This document shows, piece by piece, positions 44,512 to 57,140 of a stretch of 64,000 nt of DNA. The notes below the pieces were generated by a model. That model was not told the DNA's origin. It was given only the letters and a program-made list of their open reading frames with translations, and ran no database searches. A program made the translations under genes and the position numbers. The stretch lies in assembly GCF_019703515.2 (NCBI RefSeq), contig NC_059368.1, forward strand, positions 35,851,831 through 35,915,830. The letters run 5' to 3'. The first letter of the stretch is position 1; the number at the start of each line of letters is the position of its first letter. This DNA comes from Myxocyprinus asiaticus. Lineage: Eukaryota; Chordata; Actinopteri; Cypriniformes; Catostomidae.

Positions 44512-44738
44512 TCATCAGGCTGGGAGACTAGCTAAGACCAGCCTGACCAGCTAAGACCAGCCTGACCAGCCTGACTAGCTAAGATCAGTATGACCAGCTA
44601 AGACCAGCCTGACCAGTAAAAAAAAAAAAAAAAAGGGTTTAAAACCAGCCTGACCAGCTATGACCAGGCTGGGCGACCAGCTAAAACCAGCCAACAACCT
44701 TATGTTGGTTTTAGCTGGTCTTTTCAGCAGGGCAGCAT
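44512..44738. repeat. ACCAGC minisatellite/MITE
   Basis: Units of GACCAGCCTGACCAGCTAA, a poly(A) break at 44618-44633, and a closing TTGGTTTTAGCTGGTCTTTT-CAGCAGGG. Inverted GCTGGT/ACCAGC content makes it strongly foldback. Confidence 0.7.
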
Positions 44739-45009
44739 TTAATGATTATTTCAATGGCTTTGTAATGTAAACATCATGAAGTATACATACAGTAATATGT
44801 TAGCCTACCATCCATGTTTTTATAGGCATAAAACGCAACACTCAATTTTATACAATATGTAACGGGGGTCCCGGCTCCATCTCTCTACCCACCAAGGGGT
44901 TCTTGGCCTGAAAATGGTTGAAGACCCATGTTATAGGTTATGTATAACCACTGTTTTTTTTTTTAAACATTTTTCAACTCGTTTAACTCATTATTTATAA
45001 CATAATGAA

Positions 45010-45485
45010 TAGTATCAGCCTGATCTCATGCAATTTACGTGAACATGGCAACATTTTTGCAATTCAAAATGTACGTGCTGTATAACATGTTTGGCTGCAG
45101 TTTTCCAATGAAATGTCCAACTGAGGGCACCAAAAGCGAGTAAAATGGTGTCGTATTCAGACGAAGTTTTAAGGTGAATTTTAGTTAGATGTTTTATTGA
45201 TTAAAATATACCTCCCTAACCTAAAACTTTTGCCTGAAACTAACCAATAGTGGTTTAAAATACAAACAAGACAGTAAAAAAGACATCCTTAGCTAATCAA
45301 TGCCTAAACCTATCCAATAGTGTTTTTAAATGCAGAAGTGAAATAAAAAGCAAATTCTCTGAGGCAACCATGTCATTTCTTGTCGCTTCTATGACTCTGC
45401 CGTGTCACGTGTCAGCTTGAGTTCTTGGCTGGTCTTGAACCGTGGTCCTCAGACGCCCTATGAGGTAAGCTACCACGCAAGCTAA
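45010..45485 (-). mobile_element. SINE-like repeat with tRNA-like head
   Basis: Minus strand begins TAGCTTGCGTGGTAGCTTAC and has GGTTCAAGACC near 45450, an A-box/B-box-like pair. The body holds CACTATTGGATAGGTTTAGG and ends ATGAGATCAGGCTGATAC. Part of the body (TTGGTTAGGTTTAGG) is shared with family A at 9270-9300. Confidence 0.5.
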
Positions 45486-46690
45486 TTATTCAGGAATAAG
45501 TGTATAAATGTAGGTGGTTCTGTAATACAAATGTTAAAATGTATTGTTTTTCAAAAGATGTGTTAGAGTAAAAGTGTGTCAGTATCATAAAATAGCAGAG
45601 TCTGAGTAACAGAGAGAAAAATAAGTGTTTATAAAGTCATAATCAGCCATTAAAGTCAAGATTTGAGTGAAAGCCAATAAAACACACAGATGTTGTAGTG
45701 CCTCTTGTGTTAATGATACCCCTATAAAAGAACTATCTACATGCCATTTACACTTTCCCACAGTACTAAAAAACAATGCTTAATAATAATAATATTAATA
45801 ATAATAATATTTTAAATCACAGCAAGTTTCAAGTAGTAAACAGGTTCACAGTAGAAATGTTTCAAATCACATAAACCTACTCTGCTGTATACATCCCACT
45901 GTCCCCTTGCTCAATAAGAACAAAAAAGTAAATATGGGAAACATAATTTTTTATTCAGTTCAGCGTAAGGCTTTTTGACACAATTGTTCGTCATACAATA
46001 CATATGATGTCTTATAACCTACCCTTGTCTTTTGATTGCCATACTATTTGTATGTCTGGCTTGTCAGGACCAAGTTGTTTGAAGGCCAATTAGTCTGAAT
46101 TTGCAATAGAAATGACACGTTGTTACACATGTTCATCTAAAGCGCTTGCCATGTTGGCACTGCTGGTGTTCACTAATTCTAAAATTACCTTTCGTTTGTC
46201 TCTACGTTTATGGACAGATTAATTTCTGCCCCAATGCTTCTCAATGAGGGCTCATTGCAGTACCATGTTTGACCACAGATTTCCCTTGGAAAAATGAGGG
46301 GCACTGTGGAGTTCGGGAGGGCAGCAGGTTCTTTGCCCCATATGCCGTATATCTATATTAAACACTGTAATGGGGGTTTCAGTTACATTACGACTTAAAT
46401 ATGTATAAGAATAAAATTCAATTCTAGGCCTGCTTTTAAATACATACGTCAGCAGTTTGAACACATTTACGGGCTAACAAATAACATTATTGGCAGTTTA
46501 TAGTCTGGATCTTTCTAGTGGATGAATATTTAGGTGGGGCTCTGCCCTACCTGCCCCGATATATGAGCCGCACCTGCTTTGAAACTGTAGCTTGTAAAGC
46601 TGTGCTACTTATTGTTTAAAGTAGTGCAACTACAGTCAAGCTACCCTTTTGAAAAGTAGTTAGCTGCTTTACAAGGTACTTTTATGGGGT

Positions 46691-48403
46691 GAGGGGTCGA
46701 AATATAGTGAATACATAAATTAGTCAAAAACATAGTCAACAGCAGCATTTAACAAAATCCTATATTATTTTGAAGAATTATTGCAGTAAATATTACAATA
46801 TTATTTTGTATATCACTACAAAAAGTAAGGGTGTTAGATTTTGAGATTCTTTGAGTCTACACCGATTTCCGACTCCAGCCGTAGGAGTCTATGGAATTGA
46901 CGACTCCACCATTTATTTTTAATCAGGACAGTCTTAAGATTCAGGGCCAATGCCAGGGGTGGCCGTTAGAGGGCAATGCCTTTCCAAGTGACATACTGTG
47001 AACCCCTAAAATTGCTTGGCATAATGGGAAAATCAATGAAATTGTCAGTTAATTTTCATTTTTCAAATATAGCTTGCACAAGCCACTGATTACTTACATC
47101 TGATTGCTGCTCCATGATAAACACTCTTAAAATATTGTTGGTGGGGACTGCATACTGCATGATGACAGGAACAAGCATGGAATTTCGCTGCATTCAGTAA
47201 GACCATGGTTATTATTAATTCTTCAAGTTGGCTTCCATGGCGATGCATATATTCATGCTTGATTTGCTTCAATAATTATCAATAGGCGAGGGCCTGCATG
47301 TGATTGTAAACAAATAAGAAAATAATTCATTTGGACTGTTGTTTTGAATGAGATGTGAACTTACTGTATGTATGGTACACAAAACTGCTTTTTATGGGCC
47401 ATGTGGTAAAAATGGCAGCTTTTTTAATTTGACCCCAATGTATTAAGTCATTACATTGATGTCCTGTTCATAATGACTAGGAGTCAAACAAAACTAAATG
47501 CACAAAATTTCACTGCACGAAATGTGTGAACATGCAATGTACAATAAATATACAAGAAGATATATTTAGAATAATTGTTTGTGTATCAATGTCTATGTTT
47601 TCACCTATTTTGCTTGTGAAATAGTTACTAGATGGCCATCTAGCTAGCATCTGCCCTGCAATCCAGACAACATAAATGATGCCTTCAGAGGGCACTTTGA
47701 AGGGAGAGCACTAAATGCGTGTGGCCCGAGTTTTCTAACCGTGTGCACACTGAATGCGCAGTAGGTGCATGCCCCTGGAATAATTTGCACTAATAAGTGG
47801 GTCCACAAGGTGGCAACACTTACCGTTGAGCTGTTGCCATCACAAAAAAAGTGCTAGAAGATGTAATCGCAGCTGAACAACAGGAGACGAAGGTGGAAAC
47901 AACAACAGTGGATGTGCATGTTAAGAGTGCATGTGAGGAGGTCAGGAGATGCATGCATTTGTATAACTCGAGTCTGACTACAAAGACAACTTTATGGGTC
48001 TTAACGCCTAACAAGAAATAGTTCAGTATTTCATAGCAGTCGTAGCGTACATGCGCCCACCGCCTGTGTATGCGCTAACAGTCAAATGAAGTATACTTTG
48101 AAAGGTGAGCATTTTACTGTATTCAGATGCTCAGCATTTGTATCAAAACTGAAGTATATTTAAGGCTTTAAGCATCTGACGTGTACATTTGACTGTGATG
48201 TGTGATTGACCAGAACGCTTTTTGGTTGGAAGTGGAAAATGTAATCTCTGGGATTACCAACTCTAACTTCATCTGGAACGCAGCATTAGTACAGCATAAA
48301 AAAATCCCAGTACAGACTATTTCACACATAACTATGTAAACAAAGCAGCATATGCAGTTCTGCTTCTGCCTCAAACGAAATTCTGAATTTTTTTTAAAGT
48401 CTT
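46691..48403. other. No recognisable gene or complete element
   Basis: Includes a GACTCCAGCCGTAGGAGTC inverted motif near 46870 and short chance frames. A GGGGCTCTGCCCTACC end just upstream (46536) suggests hAT debris. Confidence 0.35.
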
Positions 48404-49659
48404 GGGGGCGAATTCACTAAAGATTTCCTCCACTCCTGTGGTATTTCAGCAGAAAATGTGTCTTATTCACCAACCACCCGCAATCTAATTTATGCAGGTG
48501 AAATCAGTGATGAAATTGCTGTGTGTCTTGAATATTTAACACAATGGAAGAAAGGTGTCTCAGGTTGTTCCAGGAAGGGTACCCAGCCTTACAGGCTCCT
48601 TATGTTTCGGATTGGGATGGGGGCAGTGTTAGGGCATCTGCTGCCTTCCAGGAACAAACAGAGGCACCTTTGTTCAAGGGGCAGTATTTAAAGGTGCACT
48701 CAGTAACTTTTTGTGCGTGCCATCTTGGATTTACAGTGACACCTAGTGGTGTGGATGCAGCATCATTCAAAATCAATAGTTTTCAGTTACAGATGCCATT
48801 GTAGAAATTCACTATTTACAATTAGCCATAATTAATTTAATCCAAGAGTGAAAGTGTCCAAAAACAAGATGGTTACTGAGATTAAGAGAGTAGTATTCAG
48901 CTGGTCATGTGATTCTAAAATGGTAGCCCCCATGAGGGCGCCCCTGCCCCATGTAGAATAAGACAGCTTTTATAAGGTTACTGATATGACTAGAGTCCTC
49001 ATCTCTTGTGAGTGTTCATGATTTTATACATAAGTTTCAAAATTACAATTCATTTCTTTAGAAGTAAATCTTTTTTAATGGGCAAAAAATTACTGAGTGC
49101 ACCTTTAAATTAAGTCATTGTCATTCCTTTCCGTGCAAACACACCTCCTTTCTATGTAAATTAGGCTTATTATAGATTGCGCATCATTCACAAAATTTAC
49201 ATTGCACTTTTACCGCCAGATGAAAGCAGGTGGTAAAATAAATTCAATTTAAAAGAGATGTTTGTGTATATTTTCTACCAATCATATCAGCAGTAATTAA
49301 TCAAATAATGGAGAAAAGTATTATAACCTAGCATATATCCAGATTTGTGGTGTAGTCAAGTGCACTTTCGTCATGTTAAAGAGATGATTCGTGTGTCTGT
49401 AGTCCATGATGCTGTTCAGTTCTGCCAAAGTGTGTCAGATTACGGTGGTCAGCTGCATCCTCCACTAAATAGTGTTCAGAATCATCCCGCAAGAATGGAA
49501 TTGTGCGTGTGAATTGTGTGTAGCTGCTATTTTGTGTGCGCGTTAGTCCCATTGCTTGATCTGCATAATTCCTTTAGTGAATTTGGCGCTAAAGTGCACA
49601 GCACGTGCAAATAACCGGTGCTTTTTCCATGCACAATTCATTCTTAGTGAATTCCCCCC
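48404..49659. mobile_element. DNA element with GGGGGCGAATTCACTAA ends
   Basis: Left GGGGGCGAATTCACTAAAGA and reversed right GGGGGGAATTCACTAAGAAT. Possible 3-bp flank CTT on both sides. The 413-bp TTAA MITE is inserted inside. No coding recognised. Confidence 0.55.
48692..49104 (-). mobile_element. 413-bp TTAA-target MITE, copy 2
   Basis: Flanked by perfect TTAA (48688-48691 and 49105-49108). Inverted ends AGGTGCACTCAGTAACTTTT and (reversed right) AGGTGCACTCAGTAATTTTT. Same length as the copy at 11425-11837, in the opposite orientation, with scattered substitutions. Confidence 0.85.
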
Positions 49660-50348
49660 TTGATGTCACTAACCTTTCTATTATTCTGATTATTTCATTC
49701 CAGTGAATAAGTGCTCGTTGTATCTACATGGAACCTTGTGAACATGACTCTGTTTCCAGGTGAACTGACATAAAGTTCTATATGCTTTTACTATCTGAGG
49801 TTCCATCAAATCCAATAAGTTCAGTGCTGCCTTGTTCGAGAAAGTTTTTTTTCCAGTTTTGTGTGTCATATCCCAAGCCATGTTGGGAATGCTCTCTGGC
49901 AGCTACAAGCTGCGTCAAAGTAGGGGAGATCGGGGTACAGATTAAAACGGTGCTAGTTGTTACACACTTGGCTTAAAAGTGTTCGCAAACACCGGTAAAG
50001 CAAAACTTCAGTGGTGTGCTCATTGCCATATCAACACTCTGTAGACAAAAAATTGGAAGATATAACCAAAAATTGTTTTTCTGTAGCAAAAGTAAAATTC
50101 CACACAAAAGTTAATTTTCATATCTGATTTAATGTTAATTTGAAACAAGACAAACGTATCATTTTAATTTCCAGTCTGTTAGCTAGCATCTTGCATAGTC
50201 TTTCAGTAGGCTACTTAGCTAGCCAGCTAAAGTGACTAGCCAGATATAAATTCCAGTGTGTTACAATTTGCCCCAATTAGAAAAAAAAAACAAAAAAAAC
50301 CTATATGCGATTCTATGCAGCCAGCTATTTAATTCACATAATTTCCTC

Positions 50349-50388
<40 letters not shown>

Positions 50389-51479
50389 GGTCTTGTTTCA
50401 TAAATACATTGTATGGTATCATCCATCCATTATTTTGGCCTACGATGTGGCTTTGTTGTGTGTTCATTGTCAAGTGTTAAACTTATTGCTATATTTTATA
50501 TGAAAATGTAAATAAATAGCTTTAATGGTCAATAATATTAAATTAATGTATTTTAATTAGATCAGATACAATTGTTACAGGTGTAGGCCCTATTTTAGGG
50601 TGTCATTTGGTCATGTTACAGTGTGCCCCATCTGCATTTCACTTCACTTCTTTCCAGATAGACAAAGAAAAACATATACAATGTATTCATGAAACAAGAC
50701 CGCATATTTGTACCAGACATGTGTAAAATTAATGTGAATGACTCGTCCCTTTAAAAAAAAAAAGCACACACACAAAAAAAGAAGCCAACAGGCTTTAGTT
50801 TACATCATAGCACATACACATAAACACATACACAAACACACCTTACAACCATGCTGCTCATGTCAGAGAGGCTACTGGAGGCTACTGGGGAAACTGAGAA
50901 CCTTTCTCAATACCGGCCCGCTTGATGATCAAACTGACAACATTATTACATAACAAACCCACAAACAAACAGCACATTGTGGTGTTTGCTTATGATGAGG
51001 CTGGAACCGTTGTCCAATACAGATGAATGAGAAACAAGCGAGTCAAAGATCACAATATTTCAAAGTTTTTAATCACAATAAACTAAATATAAAGAATATA
51101 GAACACTTAGGCTACAAGTGCAATACATCCTATGATACCTCCAAAAAATGCCTGCTCTTAAAAATATGAATAAACTCCAGCCACTTTCTCCCCATCCAAC
51201 TCACGTTTCATTCAGAAGTGATCACCTCTAGAAACATTCAGGTGTGAAAGGCCGAAAGAGGCATGCTCGATTTTGGATTTGACTTTGGGAAACTAATCCT
51301 AGACCAGTAGTTATGGGCCACTTTATCCTATAGCAGTAATTGAAAGCAAAAGGCAATGAATTGAAAGAGATAATTCAGCTATGAACTCTCTAAGCACGAG
51401 TGGAGGTCCTAACCAATTAAATGCTCATGTGGACATTGGCGGTATCATAGCAGAATGCTGTGCCTGCAAATTAACATTC
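49660..51479. other. No recognisable gene; (TG)n at 50351-50387
   Basis: Contains CGGGGTACAGATTAAAACGG-type and GTTACAATTTGCCCC motifs that may be ends of a fish DNA repeat (about 49925-50275), a (TG)n run, and A-rich stretches. No coding supported. Confidence 0.35.
50351..50387. repeat. (TG)n microsatellite
   Basis: About 18 uninterrupted TG units. Confidence 0.95.
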
Positions 51480-52117
51480 CAGATTAACATTTTTATTGGC
51501 TGATTCTCGAACATAACACAGAACAAAGAAAAATATACATGCACAGAGTTAACCATTATCCCCCTGAACCCCCATTAATTCCCTATCCCCCTCCCAGTCC
51601 CAACCCCCAACAAACATTCCCGTGGTCCAAGCCTGAGTATACACATATAAAAGAGAAAAAAAAAAAATTCTCTCCACATAGCCCTCACCGAGAGCCTTCC
51701 AGAAAGGTCATGTATTTGTCCCATTTCTTATCATATGCATCTAATCTGCCAAGCTGTTTGTATGATATATCTTTTCGAATGCCGAATGCCCAATTAGGTG
51801 AACCATTCTTGAAATGAGGGAACGCCAGTTGATTTCCATCCTCTAAGAATTACTTGTCTGCCAATCATTACACTAGTTTGGACCAAGCTTTTTGTATATT
51901 TGTCACCTACTTTAATAACCGCACCATCACCCGATATACTGTACATAGTCTCTAGGGCATATTGAAATTTGAGTATCTAAAACCTCACAGATAAAATTCT
52001 GGACTCTTAACCAGAATTCTTGAATCTCAGTGCAGAACCACAGAGCATGGGCTCTATCCTCCAACTGACATCGCCAGCAGGTAGGTGTGTCTTTTAAACC
52101 AAGCCTGAACAATCGAG

Positions 52118-52872
52118 TAGGGATGTGCGATAAAACGTATTTTCTTTTCGATCCGATACCAATAACTTAATGTCCAATATCGTCGATACCAATACCGATA
52201 CTTCTATTATTTTTTTATTTATTTTTTTTTATTTTTTATTTCTTGGGATAAAATGGGTAATTTAAAATATAATTTGTAGTCATAATTAATGTTTTTTTTT
52301 TTTTTTTTACATTTGTGAGCCTAAAAAGAAAATTATTAGACTTAAGTTTTGTTTACCCTTACAAAAATTAACCAAGGTTTCAATGCAGTAACTATAGTTT
52401 AACCATGGGATTTAGTTAAACTATAGTTACCACACAATTAAAACCATGGTTAACTATTTTTTTTAATTACTTATTAACAACAATTACACACAATTATAAG
52501 AAATAAGAAATGTCACCTTTAGATATGTTGTTATTTTAACGTGAATTTACTCCAGAAACTGTAATGTACTAGTGTCTGAAGAGGTGGGCATACTGTGAAT
52601 TTATGAAAGATGCATCAATGATGCGTCTTTCAGCATCAGTAATGTTAAGATGAGAGGAAGAAATAGTTTCCATCCCTCACAAGTATTTGCTAATATAGCC
52701 TAATCTTTTTTATTTCACTTTGAAGCTTATTGTTCATGTTCATGGTAACCAAATAATAATATAATATCCTTAGTTTCGATCCGAGAATCGATATTTTTGT
52801 GAGGATCGATATTTTTGATGCAACATCAGTATCAGAAGTATCAATACTTTGGGTTCGATCCGCCCATCCCTA
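52118..52872. mobile_element. hAT-type element 1 in the L1 copy, 755 bp
   Basis: Ends TAGGGATGTGCGATAAAACG and (reversed right) TAGGGATGGGCGGATCGAAC. Right flank ATCTAGAG (52873-52880); left flank ATCGAG, the same octamer with TA lost. The L1 frame reads through cleanly (TLSRL|FRLGLKD) if the element and one octamer are removed, which fixes the duplication. Carries repeated ATCGATA/GATACC blocks. Confidence 0.75.
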
Positions 52873-52982
52873 ATCTAGAGAGAGTCCAATAGAAACGATG
52901 CAAAATCTTAAACTGAATAAGGCATACCCTTGCATCCCTAGACATAGTTTTAACATTTGTAAAATTCTTTCCCACTCCCCAT

Positions 52983-54128
52983 TAGGGGTGCACCGAAATT
53001 TTCTAAAGTCATTACGGTTGTAATTCTGACTCGCTGCACTGTGAGCACGGAGAGGATAAAGAGACTGCAAACGTGTATAAAAACGAATTAACACATAAAC
53101 GTGTATATAAATCTGAGTATACATGATGTAACGTGAGTCGTGACAATCAGAAGTTGTGTTGAGCGATAGAGACTGTTTGAGCGATCACGAGCACTTTCAG
53201 CTTCACTCCCTTCAATATGCTCACTCGCAGTGGCAATCAAACATGCGTGCTCTCCCAGTGCTCTCAATATTTCATCAGTCACTCATCTCAGTTCTATTCT
53301 GTGAGGATCCCAATTTAAATCAGATTAATGTTGGTCACATTACCACTAATCACAGCAATTACATTTTAACCATAACGGCACCGCGTCTTCATGCATTTGA
53401 TTAATAATTAGTGATTTGTATTACAGCAAAACACCAAAGACAGTAAACAAATCATAGATAAATGATTTCTCACTGGAGCAGTTTTAGAGCTTGTAATGGA
53501 TATATTTTTCTTATTTTTGAACACTGTGTGTGATGCTCTCATGGTTTTTACTGCTTACCAGTATGTCGCAATGACCTTTTTATATTGACAGAAATATTCA
53601 TAACTGTTTCAAAACAAATAAATGTTAGCAATTCACAATTAATGTAATTTTAATGTAATTTTGGTAACTTTATAAAAAGGTTCCATTTGTTAACATTAGT
53701 TAATGCATTAGGTATCTTGAATAAACAATGAACAATATATTTTTACTGCCTTTATTAATTATAATGTTAGTTAATAAAATTACAATTGTTCATTGTTAGC
53801 TCATGTTAATTCATAGTGCATTAACTAATGTTAACTAATACAACTTTTGATTTTAAAAATGTAATAGTATATGTTGTAACTAACATTAAGTTCATTAGTT
53901 CATGTTAACTACAGTAATATTGTTAATTAATGTTAACAAATGGAACCTTTTTGCAAAGTGTTACCGTAATATTACTATGTGGGGCATAAACATATAACTG
54001 CACAATATAACTTGTAAAAGTGTGGCAAAGGGCAGTTTTAAAAAAATCGGTATCAGTATCGGCCGATCTTAGTGTTAAAAAACAGGAGATCGGTATCTGC
54101 CTCAAATTTCCTGATTGGTGCACCACTA
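52983..54128. mobile_element. hAT-type element 2 in the L1 copy, 1146 bp
   Basis: Perfect 8-bp duplication CTCCCCAT (52975-52982 and 54129-54136). Ends TAGGGGTGCACCGAAATT and (reversed right) TAGTGGTGCACCAATCAGG. Removing it joins the L1 peptide NLELEDGE to WERILQ. Contains the 303-bp MITE. Non-coding. Confidence 0.9.
53663..53965. mobile_element. 303-bp MITE (GGTTCCATT family) nested in hAT element 2
   Basis: Long inverted ends: left GGTAACTTTATAAAAAGG then TTCCATTTGTTAACATTAG; reversed right GGTAACACTTTGCAAAAAGG then the same. Flanks GTAATTTT and GTAATATT, 7 of 8 identical, fitting a hAT-like 8-bp duplication. A truncated relative is at 34935-35078. Confidence 0.8.
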
Positions 54129-55754
54129 CTCCCCATCCTCCAATTCCAAGTTCATATCTCTTTCCCATAACCTCTTAAGAGCTGTTAAGGCCCCATCACC
54201 AAGACTCTGAATCAACGAGGAATAATACACTGACGCTTCATGTCCCTCTCCCAAGGATGTGAGCACTATACAAAGAGTGACTGCAGCTTTAGGGGGCTGT
54301 GTACAACCACCAAAAATAGTACAAAGTAAGTGGTGCAACTGTAAATACCTGAAAAATTGAGACCTAGAAATCCCAAATTGCTGTGTTATATTTTCAAATG
54401 ATCTCAAAGCTCCGTTTTCATAAGGTCACCAAGTGTAGCAGCACCACTCTCCATCCATTCTTTCCAGCAAAAGGGGGATTTGTTAATACATAATTTGGGG
54501 TTCAGCCATATGCTCGAGGAATCATTTAGGTAAGTATCAAAACTGAACATACGGGAAACCTTTGTCCACACTGAATGTAAGTGTGAAATAATGGGATGCA
54601 TTTTTACTTCTCTAGGCAGTTTGATAGAAAGACTTTGCAATGGTGAGATTGGGGCAAGGACCACTTGTTCAATGTTGTACCAGGGAGGAGCTCTCTCAGG
54701 TGGAAGAGACCAATGGGCAAAGTGTCTAAGATTAAAAGCGTAGTAATAAAACCAAATTTTGGGGAGGCCTAAACCTTCTTTGTCAATAGGTCTATTTAAC
54801 TTACTGAAATGTAAACAAGGTAATTTACCATTCCAAATAAAAAAATAAAAATAAGAAAGAGGAACTTCTAGAGGGAGAGACTGCAATAAATAATTGAATT
54901 TGGGGATACCGTTAATTTTTTATAACAATGACCTTCCCAGCCATAGACAAATGTAGTGAAGCCCAGCTATCAACATCACACGAGAATCTTTTCATAATGG
55001 GTCAAAATTAACTCTAACTAAATCTCTCAAATTTGCTGGAAATAAAATGCCTAAATACCTAATGCCTTGCTTGGGCCATTGAAAGGCGCCAGGTTGGAAA
55101 GCTGTGGTAGGGCAATATGCTGTCAGAGCAAGAGCTTCCTATTTAGACCAATTCGCCCTGTATCCTGAAAGTTTGGAGAAAGAATTAATAATTCTGTGGA
55201 GGCTAGGCACAGATCTTCTAGGGTCAGGGACAAATAATAATATATCATCTGTGTAGAGTAAAAGTTTATGCACCAAACCTTCTGCTACAATACCAGGAAA
55301 ATCATCCTCTTATTGCGACTGCTAATGGTTTCAGGTCAAGACAGAACAGCAAGGGGAGAGAGGACAGCCTTGCCGGGGTCCCCTACCAAGACAAAAAATA
55401 TCTGAAATTAATCCGTTAGTATGCAATGCCACTGATGGATGTTTATAGAGTAACTTAATCCACCAAATAAAAGTGTTCCCAAACCCATAAATCTTAATCT
55501 TAAAACCCAATCTTAAAACTCAAAAATCTTAAAAAGATAGTCCCATTCCACCGTATCAAATGCCTTCTCAGTGTCAAGTGAGATGGCAGCAAATGGGGTC
55601 AGATAATTTGCTACTGACCACATAATATTTATAAAACGTCTAATATTATCAGAAGAACTGCAACCACAAATAAACCCCACTTGATCTATATGTATTAGAG
55701 ATGTAATTACTCTGCTTAATCAATTAGCCAGAATGTTGGACAATAGTTTTACAT

Positions 55755-55939
55755 TAGAAGAAGAATTATGAGCTTTATTGCCAAGTACACATACAAGGGA
55801 TTTGTCTTGGTGACAGAAGCTTCCAGTGCACAAACAATTCAGCAACAAGACAGAGATAATAATAAAAAATAGAATACAAATAAAGAATAAAATAAAATAA
55901 TAGAATAAAAATAAAATATATATAGAAATACACAATAGG

Positions 55940-55998
<59 letters not shown>

Positions 55999-56075
55999 TA
56001 TGCACAATATACAAATCTGTTATATACAGAAGCAAGGGAATGTAATGGCAGAAGAGGTGTGGTATGTTGGATAAA
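55755..56075. repeat. Low-complexity insertion with LINE-tail-like head and (TA)n
   Basis: TTTATTGCCAAGTACACATA and CAAGGGATTTGTCTTGGTGA look like the 3' end of another fish LINE. AATAAAATA-rich DNA and about 27 AT units (55941-55995) follow. It splits the L1 frame, whose NVKLLSNILAN peptide resumes at 55757. Confidence 0.55.
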
Positions 56076-57140
56076 AATTCATCAATTTAAGAAAGTTCTA
56101 ATGGCTCTACGAAGTTGCTAATATCCTTATCGGTTGATGAAGACGTGGAACTATAAAGATTGAAATAGAATTCTTTAAAGGCCGAGGCATATCTTTGGCA
56201 GAGGTTAATACATTGCCTCCATAAGACTTCACGGAAGGAATAGTGTAAAAAATCTCTCTCTATATCAGGAAAGTTTCCCTGCCTTGTCTCCCGACTCAAA
56301 GTATGTCTGTCTTGCCCTGAATAAGCAAAACTCTACCTTCTGTGACAAAATAGTATTGTAACCTACATGTACCTAAGACCATTGGATGACATTCGGTGCT
56401 TCAGCTCTGTTTCAGCACTTTTAATACTCTTTTCCAATTCCATTAATTCCTGTGCTATGATCTTTTTAACAAATTAGGCATATTGCATGATCTAAGAACT
56501 GCATTAAGCACCTCCCATGCCACGCCCACAGAGGACACTGAGGACCAATTGGCCTCCACATACATTTGTTGAAATGCTGGGTCCTGTAGAAGGGATGTAT
56601 TGAAGCACCGTCTATATGATTTTCTTTTCACTATATGTGGCAACATCTCTAAACATACCAAAGCATGATCTGAAACTAAAATGTTGAGCAATTGGTGGCA
56701 AATGAAAGAAGTGACTTAGATATAAAAAAATATATTCTAGTGTAAATCTTATGAACTGATGAAAAAGGTGTAGTCCCTCCGAGATGGATTGAGAAGTCTC
56801 CAAATGTCTGTAAGACCAAGATTTTTACATATCCTCTGTAGTGTCAACGTTGCTCTAGGGTCTACACACTTTTGCATTACTATGATCAAGGACCAGATCC
56901 ATTAAAAGATTGAAGTCTCAACCCAAAACCATATCATGAAGGATCCCAGCAGCTTGTAGCTTACCCTCAAGATCTATAAAAAAGTTCTAATCATCAGAGT
57001 TGAGTGCATAAATATTAGCCAAAATAAGATTTTGCACCTGTATTTCAACCAAAACCACAATGGCACCTTTTATAGGGTGCCCCAGCCAATTAACATTTCA
57101 CATGGAAATAAACATTTTACCTATATTAAAGTGTGACATA

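Larger units (their letters stand above)
43616..44930. mobile_element. hAT-type element, 1315 bp, 8-bp duplication
   Basis: Ends CAAGGGTCTTCAAC and (reversed right) CATGGGTCTTCAAC. Flanks CTATAGGT (43608-43615) and TTATAGGT (44931-44938), 7 of 8 identical. Contains a SINE and an ACCAGC-type minisatellite. No transposase recognised. Confidence 0.75.
43555..46690. mobile_element. Host element of the 43616 hAT copy (weakly supported)
   Basis: CAGTGTTGGGGAAGCTACTT on the left and GAAACTGTAGCTTG ... AAAAGTAGTTAGCTGC at 46580-46670 on the right look like arms of an element in which AGCTAC/GTAGCT motifs recur, similar to the 25103-30390 insertion. The interior includes several other repeats. Confidence 0.3.
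51480..57140 (-). mobile_element. L1-like LINE, minus strand, interrupted
   Basis: ORF2 can be followed from an N-terminal endonuclease part near 57140 to a C-terminal end near 51930, then a 3' non-coding tail to about 51480. Coding pieces: 57140-56076, 55757-54137, 52982-52873 and 52117-51927. Two hAT elements (52118-52872, 52983-54128) and a low-complexity insertion (about 55755-56075) separate them. A deletion removes part of the endonuclease, and stops are frequent, so it is a dead copy. Confidence 0.85.
51927..57140 (-). pseudogene. ORF2 (endonuclease/reverse transcriptase) of the L1-like LINE
   Basis: Start MSHFNIGKMFISM near 57140, then NVNWLGHPIK jumps by deletion to LILANIYALNSDD (endonuclease). 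ILVSDHALVCLEMLPHIVKR near 56690 is the SDHxxV endonuclease box. RT: PARLSSLPLLFCLDLKPLA near 55370 (QGCPLSPLLF-type block) and LYTDDILLFVPDPRRS near 55250, where the usual YADD reads YTDD. Downstream, RANWSKSEALALTAYCPTT, then YFYFFIWNGK (54860) and the C-terminal FRLGLKDTPTCWRCQ (52110) with its Cys cluster. The protein nicks target DNA and primes reverse transcription there. Several frameshifts and three insertions. Confidence 0.85.

Noticed and set aside
50261..50473. Open frames across (TG)n, such as poly(Cys-Val) or poly(His-Thr)
   Set aside because: Microsatellite translation; no coding context.
55720..56035. Hydrophobic Tyr/Ile-rich membrane protein
   Set aside because: Translation of the (TA)n microsatellite and A/T-rich insertion in the L1 copy.
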